From assembly GCF_010500815.1 (NCBI RefSeq), contig NZ_JAAAMG010000015.1:78447-142446 (forward strand): DNA of 64,000 nt, in the 5' to 3' direction. The notes beneath the pieces are model-generated. The model worked only from the letters and a program-made list of their open reading frames with translations. It was not told where the DNA came from and made no database searches. Source of the DNA: Jiella pacifica. Its GTDB lineage: Bacteria > Pseudomonadota > Alphaproteobacteria > Rhizobiales > Rhizobiaceae. Below, piece after piece: positions 37,816 through 46,572 of this stretch (the stretch's first letter is position 1; the number at the start of each line of letters is the position of its first letter). The position numbers were made by a program, and so were the translations under genes.

Positions 37816-38034
37816 GGGCGAAAGGCTCCATGGATTGACGGCTTGGATCGGTTGGCCGAAGGGATCGCGCGACCGCGGCAGAAAGGGCCGTCAGCCCGAT
37901 TCCGGCCTCTTGCCTGAAGCCGACGAGCGGCCCTGCGATGAAGCAACGACGGATGATCACGGCCAGGATCGGCATTCGGCAAAGCTCTCCCGTCGCCGGG
38001 CGTAGAAACGCACCGGCCTGGTGAAATTTTGGAC

Positions 38035-38163
38035 AAAGAAAAAGGCTGCCCGACCCTTCTCGTCACGACCCCTGGTCTGTGACGGTGCAAAGAAGTGTCG
38101 GCAGCCTTGCCAGTGACGCCCGCCTTTGGACGCCGAATGTTTCGAGACGACTCTGATCGCCTC
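38035..38163 (-). promoter_or_regulatory. Candidate NasT (ANTAR) antitermination leader of nirB
   Basis: Read on the minus strand. P1 at 38163-38144 is a 7-bp stem (one G-U) with hexaloop TCAGAG. P2 at 38112-38099 is a stem TGGC/GCCG with hexaloop AAGGCT, having the A1 and G4 typical of ANTAR targets. P2 shares its bases with the 5' arm of an intrinsic terminator, where AAGGCTGCC-GAC pairs with GTCGGGCAGCCTT and then TTTTTC (38108-38035); the terminator also encloses CGTCAC/GTGACG. P2 and terminator are mutually exclusive, as in nas leaders. NasT is encoded just upstream. Confidence 0.68.
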
Positions 38164-38371
38164 ACGGCATAGTGTTAGAACAGCTTGCAGCCCTTCGCAA
38201 TGCGGAAGAGGCCATTTTCGCGAGTTTTTTAGGCTTTTCTATTACATGCACAAAATATCGTCATTTTGGAATCGGATCGAGCAGCCGGGGCGCCCATGAT
38301 GTAGGCATCTGCCTTGCGGGGCATCCAAGTCTCGCCTTCCAACCCATCCGACACGCGACGAGAGCGGCGGC

Positions 38372-39496
38372 TCAGTCCTCGGCGTCGAACAGTCCGGCCG
38401 GCCGCTCGCCGGCTTCCTGCGAGGCGTCGCTGTCCGCGGCGAAACCCATCGCCACGTCGAAGAGGGCCGGCGAAAACGTCTCGTCGGCGATCCTGAGGCC
38501 CGCATCGGAGAAGGGCGCGTCGCCCCAGCGGGCCATCTGGCGATAGAGCCAGCGGCCGTGGCGGGGTTCGGGGCGGTTGGCGCCGCCGCCGGCGAACACC
38601 ATGAAGTCTGCGATCGCGCGGAAACGGCCCGGCGCCGTCTCCAGCCGGCCGGCAAGGCCTGGCATCAGCGCCGCCTCGTCGACGTCGATCCGCTCGGGCC
38701 CGGCGAGGAGCCTGGCAAGGCCATCGAAATTTTCCGGGTCGGCGCACCAGGCGGCAGCGTCGCAGAGCGCCCGGACGAGGTTCGACAGCGTCTCGGGATT
38801 TTCCTCGGCGAAGGCCCGCCGGACGCCGAGTACCTTTTCCGGCCCGCGCCGCCAGATCTCCGCCCGGCTGGTGACGATCCGGCCTGCCTTGCGTTGCACC
38901 GCGATCGTGCCCCATGGCTCGCCGGCGCAAAAGCCGTCGATGCCGCCACCGGCCAGCGCGTCCGGCATCAGCGGCGGCGGGACGACGGTGATCTCGACGT
39001 CCTTCTCCGGCACGATGCCGCAGGCGGCGAGCCAGTAGCGAAGGTCGTAGTTGTGGCTCGAATGGGGATGGACGACGGCGAGCCGCAGCGGCGCCTCGCC
39101 GGCCTCGACGCGGCGCCGCACCACGGCCGCGAAGGCGCGGCCGGCGCTCAGCGGCGCCCTGTCGAAATCGCCCGGCGCGCTCTGGTCCATCGTCTCGGCG
39201 ACGGCGTTGGATACGGTGATGCCGTTGCCGCCGAGCGCCAGCACCATCGGCGCCAGCATCGGCACGGGCAGGGGCCCGAGGCCGAGATTGGCGGCGATCG
39301 GCATTGGCGCCAGCATGTGGGCGCAGTCGAACTGGCCGACGCCGATCCGGTCGCGGACCGTCGCCCAGGAGGTTTCCCGCTGCAATGAGAGGAAGACGCC
39401 GCGCTCCTCGGCAAAGCCCTTTTCGACGGCGGCGATCAGGACGGCGCTGTCGAGCAGCGGGACGTAGCCCGCGCGGATGAAACTCGGCCCGGCCAT
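38372..39496 (-). CDS. nasS: NasS nitrate sensor (NrtA-like, cytoplasmic)
   Basis: A 374-residue protein of the CmpA/NrtA periplasmic-binding fold. It begins directly with the mature fold (MAGPSFIRAGYVPLLDSAVL) and has no signal peptide or lipobox, as expected of NasS and not of a transporter subunit. Family segments are ETSWATVRDRIGVGQFDCAHML, ANLGLG and GFCAGEPWGTIAV. NasS holds NasT inactive and releases it on nitrate or nitrite binding. Its ATG overlaps the nasT stop by 1 nt. No NrtB/NrtD transporter genes are present. Confidence 0.92.
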   Translation of the reverse strand: MAGPSFIRAGYVPLLDSAVLIAAVEKGFAEERGVFLSLQRETSWATVRDRIGVGQFDCAHMLAPMPIAANLGLGPLPVPMLAPMVLALGGNGITVSNAVAETMDQSAPGDFDRAPLSAGRAFAAVVRRRVEAGEAPLRLAVVHPHSSHNYDLRYWLAACGIVPEKDVEITVVPPPLMPDALAGGGIDGFCAGEPWGTIAVQRKAGRIVTSRAEIWRRGPEKVLGVRRAFAEENPETLSNLVRALCDAAAWCADPENFDGLARLLAGPERIDVDEAALMPGLAGRLETAPGRFRAIADFMVFAGGGANRPEPRHGRWLYRQMARWGDAPFSDAGLRIADETFSPALFDVAMGFAADSDASQEAGERPAGLFDAED

Positions 39497-40086
39497 CAGT
39501 CGTCTCCGAGAAGGGTGTAGGCGGAGACGAGGCTGGCGGCGACCTCGCCGATCCGGCGGTTCTCGTTCATCGCGGTGCGGCGCAGCAGCTTGTAGGCGCC
39601 CGCCTCGTCGAGCTTCTTGGCCTTCATCAGGATGCCCTTGGCGCGGTCGATGGTCTTGCGCTCGGCGAGCTCGGACCTTGCTTCGGCGAGCTCGCGCGAG
39701 AGGCGGCTGACCGCGTTGAAGCGCGAGATCGCCATTTCGAGGATCGGCTTGATCCGCTCCTTCTTCAGCCCGTCGACGACATAGGCCGAGACGCCGGCCT
39801 CGATCGCCGCCTCGATCTCGGCGGTGTCGGAGCGGTCGACGAACATCGCCATCGGCCGCTTCACCACGCGTGAGACCTGGAAGAAATGTTCGAGCTGGTC
39901 GCGATTGGGGTTTTCCAGATCGACGACGATGACGTCGGGTTCCAGCATCTCGATCCGCTTCACCAGCCCGGCGACCGTGGTGACGACCGACACGTTGCCG
40001 TAGCCGGCCTCCCGCAGGCCTTCCTCGATGATCGAGGAGCGCAGGCCATTGTCGTCGACGAGGAGGATCGTGAGCGGCTGCGGCAT
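39496..40086 (-). CDS. nasT: NasT ANTAR-domain transcription antiterminator
   Basis: A 196-residue two-domain regulator. The N-terminal receiver-like domain has Asp11/Asp12 and Asp56 (IVVDLENP). A coiled linker leads to the C-terminal ANTAR RNA-binding domain (ELAERKTIDRAKGILMKAKKLDEAGAYKLLRR, about 140-170). It binds paired hexaloop hairpins in leader RNA to prevent termination. It is the first gene of the nasTS pair and presumably acts on the leader at 38035-38163. No good ribosome site is visible before the ATG. Confidence 0.95.
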   Translation of the reverse strand: MPQPLTILLVDDNGLRSSIIEEGLREAGYGNVSVVTTVAGLVKRIEMLEPDVIVVDLENPNRDQLEHFFQVSRVVKRPMAMFVDRSDTAEIEAAIEAGVSAYVVDGLKKERIKPILEMAISRFNAVSRLSRELAEARSELAERKTIDRAKGILMKAKKLDEAGAYKLLRRTAMNENRRIGEVAASLVSAYTLLGDD

Positions 40087-40214
40087 GCGGGGAATATTGC
40101 ACCTGCGAAAATCAAATGCGCAACGGCAAAAAAGCCGGTCGTGCGCTACGGCCGCAAGCGTCTCGCCGGCACTCCCCGCGGCGACCGACCGTCTTGCCGC
40201 GAAAAACACCGGGC

Positions 40215-40228
40215 TTGATCCCGATCAA
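40215..40228. promoter_or_regulatory. FNR/FixK-type anaerobox upstream of adhP
   Basis: A perfect TTGAT-CCCG-ATCAA, centred about 60 nt before the adhP ATG. It matches the FNR/FixK consensus TTGAT-N4-ATCAA exactly, implying low-oxygen induction of adhP and the following usp gene. Confidence 0.8.
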
Positions 40229-40281
40229 TGTTCCTGCCGCTGCCGGCTCTAGTCTGGGTCCAACCGAATGGAGTTTCCGAC

Positions 40282-41355
40282 ATGACCCAGATGATGAAAG
40301 CCGCCGTCGTCCACAGGTTTGGCGAGCCGCTGGTGCTTGAAGACGTCGCCGTGCCACGGCCAGGCCCGGGCGAGGTCCTGGTGAAGGTCGCGGCCTGCGG
40401 CGTCTGCCACACCGATCTCCACGCCGCCGAGGGCGACTGGCCGGTCAAGCCGACGCTGCCGTTCATTCCCGGCCACGAAGTGGTCGGCACCGTCGCGGAA
40501 CTCGGCGCGGGCGTCAGCGAACTCGCGCTCGGCGACCTCGTCGGCGTGCCCTGGCTGCACGATGCCTGCCGGGCCTGCGAATATTGCGAGACCGGCTGGG
40601 AAACCCTGTGCGAGCACCAGCACAACACCGGCTACAGCGTCAACGGCGGCTTTGCCGAATACGTCATCGCCGCGGCCCCCTTCGCCGCGCGCCTGCCGGC
40701 CGGCGTCGATCTGGCCGCGATGGCGCCGATCCTGTGCGCCGGCGTCACGACCTACAAGGGGCTGAAGGAGACCGACGCCAAGCCCGGCCAATGGGTGGCG
40801 ATCTCGGGCATCGGCGGTCTCGGCCATGTCGGCGTGCAATATGCCAAGGCAATGGGGTTCAACGTCGTCGCCCTCGACATCGCGGCGGACAAGCTGGAAC
40901 TGGCCAAGCGCGACGGCGCCGACGTCGCCATCGACGCCTCGGCGCCGGACGCGGTCGAGAAGGTTCTCGAGGTCACCGGCGGCGGCGCCCATGGCGTCCT
41001 CGTCACGGCGGTTTCCGTGCCGGCCTTCAACCAGGTGCTCCACATGGTGCGTCGGCGCGGCACCGTCAGCCTCGTCGGACTGCCGGCCGGCGAGTTCCCG
41101 ACGCCGATCTTCGACGTCGTCCTGAAGCGCATCACCGTGCGCGGGTCGATCGTCGGAACGCGGGCCGACCTCGACGAGGCGATCGCCTTCGCCGTCGCCG
41201 GCAAGGTGAAGAGCCAGGTTCGAACCGCCCCGCTCGACGCGATCAACGACATCTTCGCGGATCTGAAGTCCGGCAAGATCGAGGGCCGCGTGGTCCTCGA
41301 CATCGATATCGCCGGGGCGACGCGACAGGCCGCGTCAACGCCCCACGCCGCGTGA
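40282..41355 (+). CDS. adhP: Zinc-dependent alcohol dehydrogenase (AdhP type)
   Basis: NAD-dependent medium-chain dehydrogenase of 357 residues, interconverting ethanol and acetaldehyde. The catalytic zinc residues are in CGVCHTDLH and GHEVVG, the structural zinc cysteines in CRACEYCETGWETLC, and the Rossmann turn is GIGGLGHVG. ATG 40282 has GGAG about 9 nt upstream; a longer frame upstream overlaps the FNR/FixK box and is rejected. It precedes a universal stress gene by 16 nt, probably one hypoxia-induced operon. Confidence 0.94.
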   Translation: MTQMMKAAVVHRFGEPLVLEDVAVPRPGPGEVLVKVAACGVCHTDLHAAEGDWPVKPTLPFIPGHEVVGTVAELGAGVSELALGDLVGVPWLHDACRACEYCETGWETLCEHQHNTGYSVNGGFAEYVIAAAPFAARLPAGVDLAAMAPILCAGVTTYKGLKETDAKPGQWVAISGIGGLGHVGVQYAKAMGFNVVALDIAADKLELAKRDGADVAIDASAPDAVEKVLEVTGGGAHGVLVTAVSVPAFNQVLHMVRRRGTVSLVGLPAGEFPTPIFDVVLKRITVRGSIVGTRADLDEAIAFAVAGKVKSQVRTAPLDAINDIFADLKSGKIEGRVVLDIDIAGATRQAASTPHAA

Positions 41356-41371
41356 ACACCGGGAGAAGAGC

Positions 41372-42199
41372 ATGTATCGGACCATCCTCGTCTGTCTCGA
41401 TTCCGCCGAGCGCGTCGATCGGCTGCTCGACGTCGTCCTGCCGATCGCCGAGAAGCACGCGGCCCATGTCGTCGGGCTGCACGTGACGCCGAGCGCCCTC
41501 GCAGATCTCGCCACGGAGATCTCGGTCGAATATCTGGAGGAGACGCGCAAGTCGCTGCGTCATGCCGCCGATGCGGTCCGGGCCGCCTTCGAGGCGCGGG
41601 CGGCCGCCACCGACGTTTCAATGGAATGGCGCTGCGAGGAGCCGGTCGCCCCGGACTATGCCCGGGCCGTGACCCGGCATGCCCTGTGCGCCGACCTCGT
41701 CGTCGTCGCCCAGTCGCACACGTCGGAATGGTACGGCGGCGGGCTGGTGACCGACGTCCTGTTCGAGACCGGCCGGCCGATCCTCTTCGTGCCCCGGGAG
41801 GGACGCTACGCCACGGTGGGCGAGCGACCCGTCGTCGCCTGGAACGGGACGCGGGAATCGGCCCGCGCCGCCTTCGACGCGATCCCGCTTCTGTCGGCGG
41901 CCGAGCTCGTGCGGGTCATCGCCGTCGATCCGCATCGCAGCGATGCCAAGACGGGGCTGGCGCCCGTCGGCGATCTCGCCGCGGCGCTGGCGCGCCATGG
42001 CCTGAAGATCGAACAGAATATCACCCACAGCGGCGAAATCGCCGTGGCGGACGCGCTGTTGAACTATCTCGCGGACGTCGGCGCCGACCTCCTGGTCATG
42101 GGCTGTTATGGCCATTCGCGCATCCGCGAGATGCTGTTCGGCGGCGTCACCCGGAAGATCCTGCAGCAGATGACCGCACCGGTGTTGATGTCGCGATAA
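41372..42199 (+). CDS. Tandem universal stress protein
   Basis: A 275-residue protein with two Usp domains. The N-terminal one (1-145) is degenerate in its ATP site; the C-terminal one (150-275) carries MGCYGHSRIREMLFGGVTRKIL, the G-2x-G-9x-G motif of ATP-binding Usp. It follows adhP by 16 nt behind a common FNR/FixK box, matching the known hypoxia induction of Usp genes in alphaproteobacteria. Confidence 0.9.
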   Translation: MYRTILVCLDSAERVDRLLDVVLPIAEKHAAHVVGLHVTPSALADLATEISVEYLEETRKSLRHAADAVRAAFEARAAATDVSMEWRCEEPVAPDYARAVTRHALCADLVVVAQSHTSEWYGGGLVTDVLFETGRPILFVPREGRYATVGERPVVAWNGTRESARAAFDAIPLLSAAELVRVIAVDPHRSDAKTGLAPVGDLAAALARHGLKIEQNITHSGEIAVADALLNYLADVGADLLVMGCYGHSRIREMLFGGVTRKILQQMTAPVLMSR

Positions 42200-42438
42200 G
42201 CAAAGCCGGGTGGGCGGATCGTAATCCGGTCCTGCCCTGATATCGGCGATAACACCGCACCGGGAGGGGCAGAGGTCTGGGGCGGCGACGCGTCAGGCCT
42301 CAATTTGCATTGCCGGAGGGGTGCCGTCTGCGACGCCTCTCGTCATCGCCGGCCAGACTGAGCGGGGCATCAGGCGCATTGGCCCTGGTTCGCTCGCGGA
42401 TGACGGGCGGTGTCGCCGTCGTCCGGCCTGCGCGCCGA

Positions 42439-42600
42439 TCAGACGTAGCGGTCGAACATCTCGCGGTTCAGGCCGAGGCGGCGCAGAGCGGCTTCCGGGG
42501 GCTTGCGGCCGGCCTCGAGCGCGGCGGCGCAATGGCGGGCTGCCCGAACGTCCCCGAAGAAATCGACGACACCGGCGACGAAGCCTCTTTGACGTTTCAT
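42439..42600 (-). CDS. Small DUF1127-like basic protein
   Basis: A 53-residue frame (MKRQRGFVAGVVDFFGDVRAAR...MFDRYV) with an AAGGA site 8 nt upstream. The pattern of an amphipathic N-terminal helix followed by EAGRKPPEAALRRLGL resembles the small rhizobial proteins related to DUF1127, some of which affect RNA turnover or phosphate metabolism. Assignment is by general pattern only. The 240 nt on each side contain nothing recognised. Confidence 0.6.
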   Translation of the reverse strand: MKRQRGFVAGVVDFFGDVRAARHCAAALEAGRKPPEAALRRLGLNREMFDRYV

Positions 42601-42839
42601 TTTTGAAGTCCTTGTCAAGTTCGATTGTCCTTGAAGATAGACTTCGGACCTCACGGCTTGAAGCGACGATCGTAGGGTTCTGCCATGCGATAATCGCATG
42701 TCTGTCGCTGCCGGTTTGTTAGGAAAGCATAGGGTGCCGTCTCGCGCACGGTGGCCAAGACGCTGTGCAAGGCCGCCGCCCCGCGATGAGTGCTCTTCGA
42801 TTCGACCTCGCTCCGACTTCGGTGGTCGGGCCTCGGCGA

Positions 42840-45221
42840 TCAGTCTTCGGAAATGACGGTCGAGACCGCCAAGCGCTTGGCGAGGGGGCCGATCGGCTCG
42901 GGCCTGCCGAAGAAATAACCCTGTGCCAGGCAAATGCCCGTCGCGGCGATCGCCTCGACCTGAACCTGGCTCTCCAGCCCCTCGGCGACGACCGTAAAGC
43001 CGATGCGCTCGGCGAGGTGCTGAACCAGTTCGACGATCGAGCGCGAGGCGTCGTTCTCCAAGATGACGCTGGCGAAGCTGCGGTCGATCTTGACCTTGTC
43101 GAAGGAATAGGTGGCGAGGTAGCCGATCGAAGCGTAGCCGGTGCCGAAGTCGTCCAGCGAAAAGCGCACGCCCAGGGCCCTCAGTTCCGCCATCGTCGCC
43201 AGCGTCTGTTCCGTATCGTCGACGAGGACGGATTCGGTGAGCTCCAGCTCGAGCCGCTCTGCCGGCACATGCCGGTCTTCGATGATCGACCGTATCGCCG
43301 CGACGAGGCGCCCGGGCTGGCGAAACTGCATGGGCGAGACGTTGATCGAGACCGACACTTCGCTCGGCAGCCGGACGATGTCGGCGGCGGCGCTCCTCAA
43401 CACCCATTCGCCGAGATCCGAGATCAGGTCGCTGCGCTCGGCGATGGGGATGAATTCCGCCGGCGAGATGCGGCCCTTGGCCGGATGGTTCCACCGCAGC
43501 AGCGCTTCGAGGGCGACGACCCTGCGAGAAGCGATCTCGACGATCGGCTGGTAGTGAACTTCGAATTGCCCGCTCCCCAAGCCCTCGCGCATCTCGTTTT
43601 CGAGTTCGGTGCGGCGCTTGAAGGAAGATGCCATTTCCGGCTGAAATTGGCTGGCGCGGTTCTTGCCGGTGGTCTTCGCCTCGTAAAGCGCCAGGTCCGC
43701 GGCGGTCATCAGCGAATCGCCGTCGAGGCCGTGTCTGGGGCCGATGGCGATGCCGATGCTGGCGCCGATCGTGAACTTGCGGTCGCCAACGATGACCGGC
43801 GGGGCGAGCGCCAGCATCAGGCGTTCGGCGGCAGCGAGGCTGATCTCGCCATCGGCGGAGGGAATGATCGCGACGAACTCGTCGCCGCCGAAACGCGCCA
43901 GGAAGTCGGTCTGCCGGAAGGCCGAACGGATACGCTTGGCGATCGCGACGAGCACCTTGTCGCCGACGCCGTGGCCGAGCGAATCGTTGACCGTCTTGAA
44001 GTCGTCGAGATCGATGTAGAGGATCGCGACCGAGCCGATGCCTTCCCTGAAGCCCGGACCGATCGACGCCAGCATGCGGTCGAGTTCGTGACGATTGGCA
44101 AGGCCGGTCAATGGATCGGTCCGTGCCAGCGTCTCGATCTTCTGCTGGGTCAGCTTGCGCTCGGTGAAGTCCTCGGTGACGAGGAGGACGCCGCCCGTAT
44201 CGGTTGGTTTGGCATGGACGAGCAGGGTCGAGCCGCACGGCGTCGTCAGTTCGCGGGCGCTGGTCGCCTGTTGCCTGAGGGTCCGGTTGACGTCCTGGCG
44301 GATCAGCGTCGCATCGCTGCGCGACAGGCGTCGGGCCTTGATAGCGCCGGCCAGCATCGCTTCGAGATCGTTCGTCTCGGCACCGACGCCGTAAAGGTCG
44401 CCATGGCGGTCGTTCTGAAGCTCGCACACGAGGCTGGCGTCGAAGGTGACGAGGCCGTGGGTCATCGAACGCAGCGCCAGATGGGCCTGTTCGGCATGCT
44501 TGCGCGAGGACGCTTCCTTGTCCTGCGCGGCCGCGCTGGCGTCCGCCAGGGCCTTCAGATTGCGGTTCAGCGACAGGACGATGACGAAATTCGTCATCAT
44601 GTAGAGGATGATGAAGATCGCAATGGTCCGGTAGCTGGGCTGGTTCGACCGTTCCAGCGCCACCATCATCGGGATGCACAGGCACAGGACCTGGATTATC
44701 ACGTATTTCGGCCTCGCCGCGTTGCGAGCGACATATCCGGAGGCGAAGGCCACGGCGGCGATCACATTGAGGATCTGCACGGCGGGCAGCGTCGTTGCGG
44801 CGATGGCGTGAAAGCAGCAGATGCCCTGCAGCACGGCAAATAGCGTCGCGCCGATCTGGAATTCGAGATCCCAGCGCCGGAGCGCTTGGTGACCCTCCCC
44901 CTCGTGGCAGGCGAGACGATAGCGCACGAGCGTCGCCATACGTCCCAGAAGCACGAGGATCGCGATGGCGGCCAGCGCCGAGAACGTCCCGTCGCCGGTC
45001 CATTGCCAGGAGATCAGCATCACCAGGATGCCGACGGCATTCGAGAGGACGATCGAGGCCGGAGAAGAGAACAGCGAGGCGACGAGAATGCTCTCTCGCG
45101 ACGCCGGAACGCCGCGTCGTTCTTGCGTCGGTTGGCGGCTCGTCTTCTCCGTCTCCGCAGGCCGCGAGGCGAAATGACCGTTCGTTGGGATCGACACCGC
45201 CCGTCCATCATGGTGAGCCAT
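42840..45221 (-). CDS. Membrane GGDEF-EAL bifunctional cyclic-di-GMP protein
   Basis: A 793-residue protein. About six N-terminal helices (residues 55-240) form a MASE-like sensor, followed by a short coiled coil and a PAS-like segment (about 270-375). The GGDEF domain has an intact RFGGDEF, and the EAL domain has ALEALLRW and DDFGTGYASIGYL, so both cyclase and phosphodiesterase activities are possible. ATG 45221 is preferred because AAGGTG lies 7 nt upstream. It lies 117 nt downstream of the RpfF-like gene on the same strand, suggesting it reads or acts on the same signal. Confidence 0.92.
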   Translation of the reverse strand: MAHHDGRAVSIPTNGHFASRPAETEKTSRQPTQERRGVPASRESILVASLFSSPASIVLSNAVGILVMLISWQWTGDGTFSALAAIAILVLLGRMATLVRYRLACHEGEGHQALRRWDLEFQIGATLFAVLQGICCFHAIAATTLPAVQILNVIAAVAFASGYVARNAARPKYVIIQVLCLCIPMMVALERSNQPSYRTIAIFIILYMMTNFVIVLSLNRNLKALADASAAAQDKEASSRKHAEQAHLALRSMTHGLVTFDASLVCELQNDRHGDLYGVGAETNDLEAMLAGAIKARRLSRSDATLIRQDVNRTLRQQATSARELTTPCGSTLLVHAKPTDTGGVLLVTEDFTERKLTQQKIETLARTDPLTGLANRHELDRMLASIGPGFREGIGSVAILYIDLDDFKTVNDSLGHGVGDKVLVAIAKRIRSAFRQTDFLARFGGDEFVAIIPSADGEISLAAAERLMLALAPPVIVGDRKFTIGASIGIAIGPRHGLDGDSLMTAADLALYEAKTTGKNRASQFQPEMASSFKRRTELENEMREGLGSGQFEVHYQPIVEIASRRVVALEALLRWNHPAKGRISPAEFIPIAERSDLISDLGEWVLRSAAADIVRLPSEVSVSINVSPMQFRQPGRLVAAIRSIIEDRHVPAERLELELTESVLVDDTEQTLATMAELRALGVRFSLDDFGTGYASIGYLATYSFDKVKIDRSFASVILENDASRSIVELVQHLAERIGFTVVAEGLESQVQVEAIAATGICLAQGYFFGRPEPIGPLAKRLAVSTVISED

Positions 45222-45338
45222 TATGCCGCACCTTAGAACGTAGATATTAACGCTTGGCTGAAAGGAGATGGAAAGGCCACGAGAATTCATGAACCTTGCA
45301 GCCAGTGGCCAGGCGCTTGTCCCGCGCCCGGCGGACGC

Positions 45339-46256
45339 TCATCCGAGGACCCGGGCGAGCAGGCGCTGCTGGGCCTGGATGATGCGCTGAAGCCGGGCGG
45401 TCTCGGCCTCGCTCAGAGCGAGCATGTGCTCGACCCAGGCCGCGCCGGCAATCGCCAGTTCGCTCGCAAGGTCTGGTGCCATCCGATCGAAGGCGGTGGC
45501 GATGGCGATGCGCGAGCGCCGGCTCGAGGCCGATTTCGTGCAGAACTCGCGCACCCACATGGCACTGGCGCCGTCGCCGACGACGGCTTCGAGCGCGCCT
45601 TTCCCGTAGAATTCCGCTGCGGTGAAATTCCGGCCCGACAGGAGCATACGCTCCGCCTCCACGGCCCCGATCCGGCGGGTGAGGATCGGCGCGGCGGCGA
45701 TCGGAAAATGATTGTAGTTGATCTCGGGATAACAGAACGTCGCCGATTCCTCGGCCACCATGACGTGACACGCCCGGGCCGGATCGATGCCTCCGCCGAG
45801 TGCCCGGCCATGCACGGCCGCAACGGTGGCGAAATGGCCGCCGAAACCGGTGAGGTTGCCCTCGATCACGGCGCAGGCCGTCTCGGCATAGCGGACGAGA
45901 CCGCCCCGGTCGCGCCTGGCGAGACAATCGAGATAGTAGTCGAGATCGCCCCCCAGCGAGAAGGCCGGTCCGGCGGTGCGATAGGCAACCACTTCGACCG
46001 GCATCGGCTCACCGGCGTCGATCATCGACCGGAGCGCCCTTTGAACCCGCAATACGCTGTCGACCAGAGGCAGGGTGAAGACCGGCTTCGGCTCCGGATG
46101 CATGACGAACCACAAGAGCCGGTGCTGCTCTTCGAACATCAGCTGGAGCTGGGGCAGGGGGCCGGTCCGGTCGACGATGCGGTCGACGATTTGCGAAGCG
46201 GCGCAAGATGCCGCAAGACCTCCGTGGCTGGTATCGGCTAGATGAACCTGCGACAT
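45339..46256 (-). CDS. RpfF/DSF-synthase-like crotonase
   Basis: A 305-residue crotonase-fold protein of the RpfF type. Family features are LLWFVMHPEPKPVFTLPLV (about 47-65), AFSLGGDLDYYLDCLARRDR, GRALGGGIDPA and CYPEINYNHFP. In RpfF two glutamates 20 residues apart (Glu141, Glu161) act on the acyl-ACP substrate; here the same spacing holds but the pair is Asp158 and Glu178. It may therefore make a cis-2-unsaturated fatty-acid signal or have altered dehydratase/thioesterase balance. ATG 46256 has GGAG 9 nt upstream. A GGDEF-EAL gene follows. Confidence 0.82.
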   Translation of the reverse strand: MSQVHLADTSHGGLAASCAASQIVDRIVDRTGPLPQLQLMFEEQHRLLWFVMHPEPKPVFTLPLVDSVLRVQRALRSMIDAGEPMPVEVVAYRTAGPAFSLGGDLDYYLDCLARRDRGGLVRYAETACAVIEGNLTGFGGHFATVAAVHGRALGGGIDPARACHVMVAEESATFCYPEINYNHFPIAAAPILTRRIGAVEAERMLLSGRNFTAAEFYGKGALEAVVGDGASAMWVREFCTKSASSRRSRIAIATAFDRMAPDLASELAIAGAAWVEHMLALSEAETARLQRIIQAQQRLLARVLG

Positions 46257-46572
46257 CGGTACAATCTCCACGCGACGGATGACCAATGTTAAACTCTACA
46301 ATCGCAGTCTGTAAAATTGCAATCTAATATAAGGTTAACATACGGGCCTTCGGTAAGGTTTTCTCAACCATGTCGCCGGGCCTGGGCCTGCGCACGTCCG
46401 TTGCTGGTGGGCGAGAAGATTCTCCGCATCCCTCGATCCAACGTGCCGATGTCGAGGGCGACCGCAGGCCAGCCTCGCCCCGGCAGCGGTTCTTTGCCGC
46501 GCCTCCGGGCATCGGGCATCGGGATCCGTTCGGCCGGTCGCGGGCGTCGGGGCCGGCGACCGGCCGGCGCCG
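46257..46572. other. AT-rich promoter region of the RpfF-like gene
   Basis: About 315 nt with no supported gene. The 70 nt next to the RpfF-like gene are AT-rich against the genome. They contain an imperfect direct repeat on the minus strand, TGCAATTTTACA and TGCGATTGTAGA, with a 15-nt period (plus-strand 46295-46321), a possible regulator-binding array. Confidence 0.4.

Noticed and set aside
36343..37917. Long plus-strand open frame opposite nirB
   Set aside because: No domain or start signal; nirB on the other strand has all catalytic motifs.
38180..38220. Possible sigma-54 promoter (TGGC...TTGC) upstream of the nirB leader
   Set aside because: The GG to GC spacing is 13 instead of 10 nt, so it cannot be a normal -24/-12 element.
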